A stretch of DNA of 64,000 nucleotides from Cordilura impudica. Taxonomy: Eukaryota > Arthropoda > Insecta > Diptera > Scathophagidae. Below the pieces are notes generated by a model that saw only the letters and a list, made by a program, of their open reading frames with translations, made no database searches and was not told the origin of the DNA. Positions 1-11,513 of the stretch are shown piece by piece (the stretch's first letter is position 1; each line of letters opens with the position of its first letter). The stretch is taken from positions 57,071,408-57,135,407 of the forward strand of contig OY821521.1 in NCBI GenBank assembly GCA_963682025.1, written 5' to 3'. The position numbers were made by a program, and so were the translations under genes.

Positions 1-434
1 TAAATTTTCTGGTTTCCCTTTTAATACCTCCCGTCAACCACTGCATAACTTTCTTCCAACTTCTCCAGAATATTTATTCATTAAAATCTGGTTATTTTCT
101 GCACCTGCACTCTTTTTCAATTTGTGTTTAACAATTGCCCAATATTTCTCGATTGGACGAAGATTTGGGCAATTTGGTGGATTTATGCTTCGTGGTATTT
201 GAATAATGACAAAGTGCCTGATCTGGCCAAAACTTTGTTTCAGATGTGTGATGTCTTATGGACGGCAGGAATTGCTTTTTCAAGCACTCTTTTATATATA
301 TTTACTAGCAGATTCCAGCGCTCGAAATTCGAGTGTAATTTCTAGGCAGTTTTATTTTTAAACGTAGCCAATTCACGAACCAACACTTTTATGGTTTATT
401 ATTTAAATTTAATAAAACACACACAGCATATGTA

Positions 435-1755
435 CAAGGTGGGCCAAAAGAAGTCATCCGATGTTGTTTGGCTCTCATTTTTTCTCTAAATGAAAAACTT
501 CGATTCTGTTTTTTGATTATGTTTACTTGAACCCTTAGAATTTTATTGGTCAAGTCGAAAAGATGACATCGGCCAAATGGGCGCCGTCACAATTGATTGC
601 TACACGGGCTCGTTTTATGGCATTTTTCATCACTTCGGCGAGAACTTCGGGCGACAGATTCTCGCACTCGTGTTGAATATTGTCCTTGAGGGCTTCCAGG
701 GTTTCAGGCTTGTTCACGTGAACATGGGACTTCAAAAAACCCTACAAAAATAGTCTGGAACGGTTAAATCGTGCGATCTTGCGGGCTCAGTTAAATCGCC
801 AAAACGAGAGATGAGGCGACCAGGGAACGCCGCCTTCAGAATATCGGTTGTGGCTAGCACAGTTTGTGCCGTTGCTCCGTCCATTGGAACCACATGTCTT
901 CCAGTCCTAGTTCGTTCAATTGCGGCAGAAAAACGTCGGTTAACATGGCCCTATAGCACCCACCGCCACTGTTGTCGTTTGACCAGCGGCGTCCTCGAAA
1001 AAATGGCCCGATGACTCCTCCAGCGTGAACAGCGCACCATGCACTGTTCACTTTGAGCGGGTGTAAAGGCTCCTCGTGCATCACTCGTGGATTTTCGGTG
1101 CCCCAGAAGCGACAGTTTTGCTTGTTCACGTACCCGCTGAGATGAAAATGAGCCTCATCGCTCATTATGATTTTGGTCAAAAAATCGTCCACTTCGTCCT
1201 CGAGATAGAGGATGGCTTGGGCGTAGATTAGACGCGTTTGACGGTCGACAGGCTGCAGGTGATGCACGGACTGGACTTTATACGGGAACATGCGTAGGTC
1301 TTTGACCAAAATTCGCCTTAGGGACTACCGGCTGATGGCTAATTACGAGGCCCGGCGTCTGGTTGATGTTTCTGGCGACAGCTCGACATCCTCGGAAACA
1401 GCGGCGATATTCTCGGCAGAACGGGCGCTCCGGGGCCGGCCACTTTTAACAGCGTCTCGTGTGGTCCCATGCTCTTCAAGGTTGGTGGCCAAACGGCGCA
1501 GTGTCTACGCAGTCGGTGTCGGACGACCGGGGAATCGGCGACGGAATCTTCGCTGCGCCAACACCACAGACGAATTGTTACGCAAAAAAATAGACACGAT
1601 TATTCCGCGTTCTTGGGGAGTGTATCGCTCCATGGCTTATTCAGTTGTATTCTGTATCTGTCTAGTTCAAAAATGTCAAAACAGATTTGACATTGGCCGC
1701 CATTTGCAAAAATGAGAGCCAAACAACATCGGATGACTTCTTTTGGCCCACCTTG
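435..1755 (-). mobile_element. Tc1/mariner-superfamily DNA transposon
   Basis: The element is 1321 bp with 48-bp inverted repeats (435-482 and 1708-1755) beginning CAAGGTGGGCCAAAAGAAG, flanked by TA on both sides (433-434, 1756-1757), the target duplication typical of Tc1/mariner. It encodes one defective transposase on the minus strand and sits inside Helitron copy A, so it arrived later. The TIRs match over all 48 positions as read, while the coding region has several lesions. Confidence 0.9.
550..1633 (-). pseudogene. Broken Tc1/mariner transposase
   Basis: The gene reads from an ATG at 1633 (MERYTPQERG...) down to about 550. An N-terminal helix-turn-helix region is followed by the first catalytic Asp in MSDEAHFHLSGYVNKQNCRF, then RFWGTEN and WCAVHAGGVIGPFF, and a C-terminal piece at 550-735. 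The frame is shared from 1633 to about 860 but contains in-frame stops (near 1520 and in the RRAS/LAISR segment). A frameshift near 860-740 destroys the region where the second Asp motif is expected. It would have cut and pasted the surrounding element through its DDE/D RNase H-like core, and is non-functional as read. Confidence 0.85.
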
Positions 1756-2075
1756 TATAATTATATGTATGTGTTAGTAGCAACTATAAATGCAATTTAC
1801 TCAAAATAAAGGAAAAAATTTTAAAATCTGTAAATCTGCAAATCAGCTGAAAAGAAATACCTTTCAAATAATACAAGCTTGATGAAAATCGGGATAAAAC
1901 GGTGGAACAGAACACCGGTCACAAGAAATCACCTAGCCTATTAATACTATAGATTTCTGATGTCATTTTTAAACTTTCACAAAAGGTAAACTCTTCAAAC
2001 CGCAGGTGCAGATTGCCTGCCAAACCAATAATTTGTTAGCAAATTTGTCTAGTTTTACGTATTTACATTTGGGGG

Positions 2076-2567
2076 CTACACACCCTCGAGCTGACGAGAT
2101 GTAAAATTTTTTACTGGTAACTTACGAAAGTCGGATTTTACATATGTTTCGTCATCCATAACAATGCAGCCCTTAAGTTTGGTTAAAACCTGATCATACA
2201 GCAATCTGGTGCGTTTTTTGCTACTGATTCTTGTTTTTTGTTCTATTCGCATATTTGGTAGCACGGCAGGAACTAAGTCCAGCATATTGACGTACTCGAC
2301 GTACAGACATCTTTTGGCACGATCATTGTCTGATAAACTTGGGTTGTTTTTGAGATACCTAAACACTTTCTGCTTCATTTTTTGCCACGTGTTCCTGTTT
2401 TTTCAGAATTTTTTTTCCCTTTCAGTGGTTAAGGTATTCTTGTAGTTTTTGCAAACTTCGCATACTGTGGACTTAGGCATTCTAAGGGATTTGGCAATCT
2501 TTGAACCCGACCAAGTCGGATTTTCTAGATATTTGTGAAAAATTTAATCTCTAGCTACTTTTTCCAT
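2076..2567 (-). pseudogene. Mariner-like transposase fragment
   Basis: One minus-strand frame carries an N-terminal MEKVARD, a stop, then a helix-turn-helix-like stretch (ENPTWSGSKIAKSLRMPKST), a second stop, and an open run of 100 codons ending ...VMDDETYVKSDFRKLPVKNF. The DDETYVKSDF block resembles the first-Asp region of Tc1/mariner transposases. The C-terminal half and recognisable TIRs are missing, so this is a dead remnant. I cannot assign the mariner subfamily. Confidence 0.65.
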
Positions 2568-2749
2568 TACGTCTACACTTTGACACTTTGTTAAACTAAA
2601 CCGAATGACTTACAATGCAATTAAATCGAATACCGGTAGATTTGTTGTCAAAAACATATGTAAATGTTTTCCCATTTTGATAACAGATTTTAAGAAAATT
2701 TCGTTTTATAGTTTTCGACAATTTGTTATATGAATCGATATCAGTACTA

Positions 2750-4710
2750 AATTATCTTTTCAAAACGCTATAGAACCTCAAAACAGAATAAAAACTCGCC
2801 AAGAAATAATAAATGCCCCAGGCCAGTTTTTTCAACTTTAACAAATTGATTAAAGTCATATTTTTTTTTTTGCCTCTATACCTATTAGTACTTAGGTGTA
2901 AAGTATTGTTTTATTACCACGATGTTAACCTATTGCGCAATGAGACCGAAAATGGGAAATACTTTTGATAAAATATCGAAAATTCCTTTTTTAAGTTTTA
3001 AAACATTTTCTTATACAAAATTTAAAAAGAAATGAGTCTAGCACTTTAAGGGTTTGTTAAATGAACGCTAGAGATTAACCGTGTGGATTTTGGAATAAAT
3101 TCCTCTGCCAGATTTTTTTCTATAATAATTTTTTTTTTGCGGATTTCAAGAAAAATGGTATTTTTGTAAAATATTCTGTAAATGTACTCTTTTTAAATAC
3201 TTTGTATAAAAAATTCATCACTTTTCTACTTTTAAATGTTATTTTATCTAATAGCCCAGGGTTTGGAAAAAGATAATATGACCCCATTAACCCTATTGGA
3301 ATTGGCGTAACATATGACCCCAAGCTAATAAAAGACAATTTATTAAAAAATGTGTTTAGAAAATTTTGTAAGAAGACTCACATATGACCCAAAGCTAATA
3401 AAACACAATTTATTCAAAAGAATATGAAATATAAAATTAATTAGATTTTCTTTGGTGTATTTAAGGATGATTTGGTGTGCGATTCAAATTGTTCTCTGTA
3501 ATCACTTACGACTTGCTATAAGTATTGATTTTCTTGTTCGTTCTTTGTTAATATGTTATTATACTCTTCAAGCAATTTAACACCGCTAAAAAAGGCGTTA
3601 GCTTAGTGTTCAACAATGTTGAGTTATAGTTCAACAGTCTTCTTATTTTATTTAGAAAAATATTTATAGTTTTTATGCATAAAATAATTTTATAACAAAA
3701 TTGGTTAAAAGTTGTTTTAATTTATATTCGCGAGCAATAAGCAGATAATTACACCAAAGATATATCACCATGGATTATTTTGATGCCAAGAGCACTAAAG
3801 GGTTAAATAAAAAAAATTAACCGAATTATTTTTCTTAAATTCTATCTAAATAGTGGTTTCATCGAGTTTAACGGAAAAGCTCGTTTTCGGTTACTTTTAT
3901 TTTAAAATATCTTCAAATCCAAAGCTGGCCTTGGCAAATAATGGGCTAACGTCCTCGGATTCATCCTTAATTTTAGCAACGGAAGTTCTACACATTTGGT
4001 TGTTACATTTTATGCGCTGTATCTAAAAATTCAACAGAACTTACAAAATATTTGAATTTGTTTAATAAATTGTCTTTTATTAGCTTGGGGTTATATGTGA
4101 CTCCAATGCCAAAAGGGTTAATGGGGTCACATTATCTTTTTCAAAAACCCTAGGCTATTAAGATTAAACATACCATTTAAAAGTAGAAAAGTGATGAATT
4201 TTTGAGACAAAGTATTTAGAAAGAGTACATTTACAGAATATTTTACAAAAATCCCATTTTTCTCAAAATCCGCAAAAATAAAATCCTTGTCAAAAAAATT
4301 ATGGCTTAAGGATTTACTTAGAAATTCACACAGTGAATCTGTAGCATACACTAAACGAAGTCTTATAGTGCCAGATCCATATTTCTAAAACTTGGTTTCA
4401 AAATTTTATCAAAAAAATTTCCCATATTTGGTCTCAATGCGCAATAGGTTAACAACGTGGTAATAAAACAATACTTCATATCTGAGTACCTATAAGTATA
4501 TATATATATTATAAGTATATATATACTATAAGTATAGAGACCAAAAAAAAAAAAATTATGGATTTAATCAATTTCTTAAAGTTGAAAAAATGTCATCAAA
4601 TTTCAAGACCAGTTTTTTTTTTGGCACAAAAGTGGTCTGGGGCATTTGCTATTTCTTGGCGAGTTTTTATTCGATTGCGAAGCTATATAGCTTTTTGCAA
4701 AGATAATATA
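2750..4710. repeat. Long inverted-repeat (foldback-type) element
   Basis: Two diverged arms of roughly 0.6 kb (about 2750-3355 and 4055-4710) are reverse complements, for example ACTCGCCAAGAAATA near 2797 against its complement near 4655, and GGGTTAATGGGGTCAC near 4115 against its complement near 3280. The loop (about 3356-4054) shows no protein. Open frames inside the two arms are mirror shadows of one another. A phrase containing CAAGCTAATAAAA occurs twice in tandem near 3320 and 3395. Outer ends are approximate and no clean TSD was found. It could be a large MITE or a rearranged inverted duplication. Confidence 0.6.
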
Positions 4711-5404
4711 ATACTAATCACGAAGTATGTAACAAGTTGTTGCAAAAATTAACCAGTAGAGTAAAATTTTCGTAAAATCTGAAAAAAGTCATATATTCCC
4801 TATAAAAACTGACTTGAAATTTTCAATCTCGTTGAGCCACCTCTAAATGTTTTTTGATTGGCCCAAAACTTTGTATTTCTCAATTTTTTTTTGCTATTCG
4901 CATATTTCTAGGGGTGCGACCGAGACTTTAAACACTTTTTTTATTAAGGGCCACCCTAGTGTGCACTGTAGTCAATTTCACAGTCATAACTAAGAGCAGA
5001 ATATTCAATGTCTTGTATAATACGACGTGCATTTGGAATTTGATTCGCAAATCTACTTCGAAATCGTGCGTCGCGTCCTTGTTGATTCTAAGCTGATCAT
5101 TGCTCTTCCCTTCGGGATCTCCTTTAAAGTGTTCTATTATCGGTACGAAATGGACGTCGACCTATAACTCTAATAATTCTAAAAACCTTTAAGTATAAAC
5201 ATACTTTCAAAGTCAATACAGATGTGAAACAGAATGCGCAGGAAACTGTTAAATTTTTGCACGCCGCAAATCGATAAATGAAAAATGTTTGACAAAATCA
5301 CTTCAATGCAAACACAAAATCGGTGGGAATGAACTGGAAGCAATAATGAAATAAATTCCAAATAGTAACAAAACAACAATAGTAGTAATAACGGGTAGGA
5401 AAAA
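4711..5404. other. Unassigned AT-rich DNA
   Basis: No supported gene. The stretch 4965-5165 is less AT-rich and could hold the remnant of a coding sequence on the minus strand, but stops break every frame and I could not match it to a family. Confidence 0.4.
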
Positions 5405-5786
5405 GACTATACGATACCCTATACCATGGTTTAGAGACCCTATCTCTTCGGTCCAACTAATTCGATATAGAAAATAAGCATAAACCAAATTTGAGTGGCA
5501 TTGTTATTATTTTTTTTTTGGCTGCAGATATAAAATAGTTCATATCGGATGCTATATTTATATTAGGACTAGGTCGAAATGTGGATCGATAATGACCATA
5601 TTTGGTGGAATCACTTATATTTTGAAAAAAATATATACAAACCAAATTTGAGAAAAATCTATGCAATATTTTTGTTTTTTGATAGATTTAAGTGAAAATC
5701 GGGAAATAGTTTTTATGGGGGCTATCACAAAGAATTGCCATATGGGGTTTATTTTTGGACAACTGATTAATGGATATACTAAACAC

Positions 5787-6947
5787 CGTCTGCGGAAAAT
5801 TTCCCGAAAACAATTTCCCAAATACAATTACCCGAAAACAATTGCCCGAAAAAACAATTCCCCGAAAAAACAATTCCCCGAAAACAATTTCCCGAAATTA
5901 CAATTTCCCGAAAACAATTTCCCGAAAACAATTTCCCGAAATTACAATTTCCCGAAAACAATTCCCGAAAACAATTTCCCGAAATTACAATTTCCCGAAA
6001 TTACGATTTCCCGAAAAAAATTTCCCGAAATTACAATTTCCCTATTTTAAGTTTACAACTTCCCATATATTCTTGATTTCCCCCATAAAAAAAAACTTGC
6101 TGCATACGATTTCTTGAAAAAACAATTTCCCGAGTATACCACTTCTCGAAAAAACAATTCCCCCACTCCGCATCGCGCCCTTCCCCTTCCACCCTCCCTC
6201 GTCATCTGGACCTATTTATTAGAGTGTCATACGCTTATTTTTTCATTGTGACTTTGAACACTTCGGTATTCAGACTTCCCGACGGATAACGCTCACTTCA
6301 TCACATCCTGCTCATGCAGTAGCTGCTACGGAATCGTTACCATCTTGCATAGCGAAGTTTTTTAGTTATTTGGGTTGTAATACTCAGTTACTATGCCACT
6401 CGAATTCCTGGATAGCGAAAAACGTAAACCGAGGTTGCTTTTGAATGGTTTCTTGTATCGTGACGTCGGTCAGTCCGTTGATAGCGTTTATTGGCGTTGT
6501 ATCCTTTATCGAGGAAAACATTGTACAGGTAGGGTCATAACAACGATACTATAAAAAAAGAGGCTCTTCACAATCACAGTGCCGAAGCGGCTTTCGTTGC
6601 TAAAGAAAAAATCGTTAATGAGCTGAAATATCTTGCCCGGACCACTACATCAAGTGGTCATGAGCTTATTGCTCGCGCTTCGGCCGGAATTTCTGATGGT
6701 ATTGTTTCGGAAATGCCATCAACAAGCTCTTTGAAGAAATAGTAATTTCGGGAAATTGTGTTCGGGAAATTGTATTTCGGGAAATTGTAATTTAGGGAAA
6801 TTGTAATTTCGGGAAATTGTGTTCGGGAAATTGTAATTTCGGGAAATTCTCATTTCGGAAAATTGTGTTCGTGAAATTGTAATTTCCGGAAATTGTTTTC
6901 GGGAAATTGTTTTCGGGAAATTGTTTTTGGGAAATTTTCCGCAAATC
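5787..6947. mobile_element. Foldback-like MULE element with TIRs built of short tandem repeats
   Basis: The 1161-bp insertion is flanked by a perfect 9-bp duplication, ACTAAACAC (5778-5786 and 6948-6956). Both ends begin TGCGGAAAATTTCCC as inverted repeats and continue inward as many short units of the type CCCGAAAACAATTT (about 5800-6040 and, inverted, 6745-6935). Long TIRs of tandem short units plus 9-bp TSDs match Foldback (FB) elements, which belong to the Mutator superfamily. The core (about 6150-6740) holds a FLYWCH-type zinc-finger remnant. Open frames in the arms are repeat artefacts. Confidence 0.8.
6393..6742 (+). pseudogene. FLYWCH zinc-finger remnant inside the Foldback-like element
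   Basis: A 53-codon frame from the ATG at 6393 shows the FLYWCH pattern: PRLLLNGFLYRD, then VYWRCILYRGKHCTGR. After a stop at 6552-6554 the pattern resumes in another frame with LHNHSAEAAF, supplying the histidines, and runs on to a stop near 6742. The lesion lies in a run of seven A at 6553-6559, so a single-base slip would explain it. FLYWCH domains bind Zn and DNA and occur in insect MULE transposases. The DDE core is absent. Confidence 0.7.
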
Positions 6948-7559
6948 ACTAAACACATTACCAACCCAATTTGACTGAGATCTATATGATAATTTGGATA
7001 TTATGGGACTAGGTCTGAATATGGACCGAATTTCACCAATTTAAACAGCGTTCGCCCTATGACCGATAAAAGCCTATACACAAATTTCATCAAAATATAT
7101 TCATATTTGCGACCTGTAGTTTGATTACAAGGTTCACATGGACACACAGACGGACGGCCAGACGGACAGACGGACGGACGGACATCGCTAAATATACTCA
7201 GAAAGGGATTCTGAGTCGATCGGTTTAATAAAAGATGGGTCTAGGTCAAATATTTTTGGTAGTTACAAACAGCAGCACATTATACCCAAACCGCATCGTG
7301 GTATAGGGTATAAAAAACTACAGTACCACATAGCTATGTCTTCGGTGAACGTGTATAGCAAGAAAAAATCGACTGATTAGCACACACATAAAATGACGAT
7401 CGAAACGATGACTAAAATGAATGAAGAAAACAAAATTTGATTGAAATCCAAGCCACTTCTTAACTTTTATTCGAAAAAACTAAAACTCAAATGAATTTCA
7501 CATTGCACCGAAATCAAAAACAGTTTTCCACTAATTTTAAACTCTTTCTTTTAACTCAT

Positions 7560-8350
7560 ACTCTCTCTCTGCCTGTCTGTCTGTCTGTCTGTCTGTATGT
7601 CTGTATGACCCCATTCCCCCTTATCCAATTGATTTAAAACTTGGCCCATAGATTTGTCGTGACTACATTTTAATTTTGGGGTAGTCACGCGCAGTCACGC
7701 GTGGTCACGCGTGGTCACGCACAGTCACGGAGTGATCTAAATGTAATTTTCCCTTATTCGATCGATCTCAAACTTGGTCGATATAATTGCTGTAAAGAAC
7801 GATCAACTTCGATATAGTCACGCGCAGTCACGCAGAGTCATGTACAGTGACGGAGTGATTTAAAACCCATTTTCCCTTATCCGATCGATCTAACATTTGG
7901 TCGATACACTTGCTGTGTAAAAAAGATTAACTTTGACTTAGTCACACACAGTCACGCATGATCGCGCACAGTTACGGGGTGATCTAAATGTCATTTACCT
8001 TCATCCGACCGATCTGAAACTTGGTCGATATAATTACTGTAAAGAACGATCAACTTCGATATAGTCACGCGCAGTCACGCAGAGTCATGTACAGTGACGG
8101 AGTGATTTAAAACCCATTTTCCCTTATCCGATCGATCTAAAATTTGGTCGATAGACTTGCTGTGAAAAAAGATTAACTTTAACATAGTCACGCACAGTCA
8201 CGCATAGTCACGCACAGTTACGGAGAGATTAAAACCCCACTTCCCCTCATCCGATGAATCTGAAACTTTGTCCATAGACATGTTTTGGCCAAAGGTTAAT
8301 TTTAAGATAGTCACATAGTCACGCACACTCACGGAGATATTCAAAACTCA
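7560..8350. repeat. Minisatellite of about 122-bp units with a simple-sequence leader
   Basis: After a (CTGT)n tract (7570-7600), a phrase close to CAGTCACGGAGTGAT recurs near 7723, 7845, 7970, 8092, 8214 and 8328, spacing about 114-125 bp. Each unit also carries several copies of AGTCACGC and a block near CTTATCCGATCGATCT. Units 2 and 4 are nearly identical and differ from units 3 and 5, suggesting a two-unit higher-order repeat. No coding potential is apparent. Confidence 0.8.
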
Positions 8351-9722
8351 TATGCAAAAGGAAAGAAAGAGTTTTAATAAAAAACTTTGTGTTTATAGGT
8401 TAGATTATTTCCACTGTGTTTTTTCCCAAATAAATCAATGATGGAAAATACTAACATGAAAAATTACTAAATGATGAAATGAGTATGCACAAAAATATTG
8501 TTCTGCTCAACATGCCAATTAGAAAGACCGATTGGCATTATACACATTTCACATTAAGATACAGGGTTTGCTAACTTTTCAACTGACAAAAAATTCCTAT
8601 ATGGAAGATCTTAATATTTGTATGGGAGTATAAGGAAAAATCTTTATCTCCGGAACCACGTTGCAGCTTTCATGCTAACTATACATAAACCATCTAGAGG
8701 CAATCCTCAACGTAGCATGAAATTTTGGTTGAAATTGGTCGACCCTTTTCCTCGGTTAGTGGCGGCATCCCAATGTACACTTCTTTATATGTACATATAT
8801 AGATTATTTATTTATTATTTACAGTTGTTTAAAATTTCTTAAATAAACGTTATCATTTTTAATTGCCTAACGACCAAACAACTTCACTGAATTAACAACA
8901 TAAAATTTTATATTGTAACCAAAAAAAAACTTCAACATTCCTTTTTTTTTGTTCCGTAAAACAAATTTGTTACTAGGGTTTCGTTATGGCTGGAAAACCT
9001 AAATTAAAAGTAGAAGAACGAAAAAGAGGTTGTATTGTAAGTAGGTGGAGAGGGAAGTGCGTATATATAAAATGTTAAATTATTTATTTATGTTTGTATG
9101 AAAGTGACTGTAGTAGACAGGAAACATTTCGAGCAATAAAATAAAACTTTTCTAATTAGAAACCATTATGCGATCAAAGTGACAATTATCTCTTTTCGAA
9201 TTACAATGTTTTACACAATGTTACAATGTTAGAGTAAATGTACATAGATATGTATGTAAATGAAGCTAGAAAATGACAGAAATGGAGCTTATTGTTAGTC
9301 GAAATGGCAAAACAATGAGTAAACTATTTATAGTGAATGATGATGATGGTTTCGACTTTATGGAGAAGTAAAAAATATAAATGCTGGAATGAGGAGGCAA
9401 ATGTTAAAATAATAAAAATAAAAAAAATTCTGTGGCTATAGAAAAGGCAAAAAATTAAATTTTATCAAAACCATTTTGTAATCACACTTAGTGTTAAGCC
9501 TTTGTCAGTGGTTTTAGTGGTCGATTTACTGGTGGATGTGTGTTTAACCCTTTGCTTTCATTTGATAAGTTTTTTATTTGACTTATAGGAATAGGCTATA
9601 ACACTTTGGAGAAAAAATACTCCTACTCAAACTGTTTCACTTAATGAATTTATTTAATTAAATAAAATACCGAAATACACATTTTTTTAACAAGATTATA
9701 ATTACATATATTAATAATAATT
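8351..9722. other. Unassigned AT-rich DNA
   Basis: No supported gene, RNA or TE boundary. The block 8570-8800 is less AT-rich and looks like repeat DNA, but I see no partner copy in this window. Confidence 0.4.
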
Positions 9723-9731
9723 ATATTCTAA

Positions 9732-11358
9732 CAATAACTTTGATATTGAATATAACAACTTTACAATAAAAAAAGTCCAACATTTACGCATTTTAGGAGT
9801 AATCTTTGACAAAAGCTTTACATTTAAAGAACATTGTTTATCTCTGAAAAAAAGCTTAAACTCAAGATTAAGTATCATAAAATACCTAACAACAAAAAAC
9901 TTTATGATCCACATTTCCACAATGATAAATATAACCAGGTCAATTATACTCTCAAAAATTGATTACGCACTCCCAATATATGGATTGTGTTCACCTTCCA
10001 ATGTCAAACTAATTGAAGGACCATATCATGCAGCAGTTCGTCGTAGCATCGGGGCTTTCAGGACAAGCCCCACAGTTAACATCCTAACTGAAGCTGGAAT
10101 GCCGTCTATTAACTACCGAACTACATACCTTACCTATAAACTAATACCTAAACTTTTTATTAGTCGGAACAAACTATTATTCCAGGAAGTTAGAAAAGCT
10201 ATAAATTGTATTAGGATACCAAGGTTGCAATCTACTATAATCAGATGTATTAACCTCTCGAACAACCTCGACCTTGATATAAATCCCATTTATATCAAGT
10301 ATCCATCGGAACCCCCTTGGCTTTTAAAAAAATCAACTTTTATTTTATCTATGAACAACCTTCCAAAAACAACAACACCACCTGTTGTATATCAACAAAC
10401 CTTTAAAAACTTAACCGATCACTTCTCGGGGCACAACTGGAATTTTCTATATACGGATGGGTCTAAATCAAGTGACTTTACTACGTTTGCTACTGTGGAT
10501 CAAGACGGTAGCCTGATTAACTCAGGATTTATCAATAACTACTGCTCCAATTATACAGCCGAAGCTCTAGCGATATTCCTTGCTGCCGAATTCGCCTCAA
10601 AAGCTGATACAAAATATATCATCTGTACGGACAGCCTATCATCTATTCTCGCTATACAAAATTCCTCGTACGACTCACCACTTATAAATCAAATTAGAAA
10701 TCTCTGCATCCAACATTTTAATAAAATCAAAATTATGTGGGTTCCATCTCACGTCGGTATACCAGGAAATGAATACGCCGACTTAGCTGCCGAAGAAGCA
10801 AAACATAGACCACTACTAAAACACCAAACCTGGGAAGCTCGTGATATAATAAATAACATTTCCTCCTTTTTGAAAATCTCAAACACTCAACGCTGGTCAA
10901 ACTATGAACACAATTACAAGAATATGAATCCTCTTGGTAACAAACCAATCTACCCAAAAAACTGTTCCAGGAGAGAAACAACTACAATCTTTCGACTAAG
11001 AATGGGCCATTGCAATTTCTCACACAAATATCTATTGGAAAAAACAACAGCTCCACTTTGCACTACGTGCAACACGAAACTAACCGTCACCCACATCTTA
11101 GACGAGTGTACATCCTACAATCACACTAGGAAAAAGATCTTCGGATCTAAAGTTCCATCTACCCTCTTAAAAAACATATGTTATATTAATATAAAATTAA
11201 TTTGTAAATTCATAATGGAAACCAGTATACAAACTTATATCTAAAATCATTCAATCTCCGAGTCGAAAGCCACTGCTGCTAGTACTCCTTGTTCTACTTA
11301 TATTAGTTGCAATAATTGTATTATGTAATTAATAAATAAATAAATAAATAAATAAATA
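9732..11358 (+). mobile_element. 5'-truncated non-LTR retrotransposon with RNase H domain
   Basis: The insertion ends in a (TAAA)n tail (about 11330-11357) and is flanked by a 9-bp duplication, ATATTCTAA (9723-9731 and 11359-11367), as expected from target-primed reverse transcription. Only the 3' part of ORF2 remains: the end of the reverse-transcriptase region, RNase H and a C-terminal Cys/His cluster. RNase H in a tailed non-LTR element points to the I-like group. The ORF is open to its stop, so the insertion is probably not very old. Confidence 0.85.
9733..11244 (+). pseudogene. Truncated ORF2: RT C-terminal part, RNase H, zinc knuckle
   Basis: The frame is already open at the 5' truncation point, well before the first ATG at 9904. 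It starts with a post-catalytic RT motif (LRILGVIFDKSFTFKEH). RNase H follows with its four acidic positions visible: YTDGSKSS, AEALAI, CTDSLSS and NEYADLAAE, next to the typical WVPSHVGIPGN. Near the C-terminus CTTCNTKLTVTHILDEC forms a CCHC-like cluster. RNase H degrades the RNA strand during reverse transcription. RT catalytic and endonuclease domains and ORF1 are missing, so the copy cannot move itself. Confidence 0.85.
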
Positions 11359-11513
11359 ATATTCTAATTAGTGGAATTATATTTTTTTAAGTACTAACTT
11401 TTTCGCGAATTTATCTTAAGCTGGAATATATCTTTCTTAAATCATTCTTATCAGAATATTTTACTGTGCCAAAACGAAGGGGTGACTTTTCGATTTATAC
11501 TACGCGGGCAATA

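Larger units (their letters stand above)
305..1953 (-). mobile_element. Non-autonomous Helitron, copy A, split by a Tc1/mariner insertion
   Basis: Read on the minus strand, this copy starts TCTATAGTATTAATAGG just after an A and ends in a near-palindrome around CTCGAATTTCGAG, about 11 bases before a terminal CTAG followed by T. TC start, 3' hairpin, CTAG end and A/T insertion site are the Helitron signature. Related copies lie at 13981-14346, 37851-38225, 44998-45622 and 61672-62018. Without the nested element (435-1755) it is about 0.33 kb and has no coding capacity, so it depended on Rep/helicase from elsewhere. The family assignment rests on the termini only. Confidence 0.75.
5405..7317 (-). 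repeat. TATACCC-family interspersed repeat, copy 1, split by a Foldback-like element
   Basis: The two halves (about 5405-5786 and 6948-7317) match the other five copies in this window: the sub-terminal GATACCCTATACCATG, the middle block with CTGCAGATATAAA, the (GGAC)n tract near 7150-7185, and the end GGTATAGGGTATAAAAA. The 18-base palindrome at one terminus of other copies is lost here. Small open frames on both strands are shadows shared by all copies. The insertion at 5787-6947 is flanked by a 9-bp duplication of repeat sequence. Confidence 0.8.

Noticed and set aside
5661..6117. Frames of FPKTISRKQFPE-type repeats (also 6719-6964)
   Set aside because: They translate the short tandem units of the Foldback arms and occur in several frames and both strands.
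7560..8350. Possible CRISPR-like array because of regularly spaced repeats
   Set aside because: Units are whole tandem repeats with no unique spacers, in a eukaryotic genome.
8986..9036. Possible first exon MAGKPKLKVEERKRGCI followed by GTAAGT
   Set aside because: A good start and splice donor, but 17 codons without any downstream exon or homology are not enough to call a gene.
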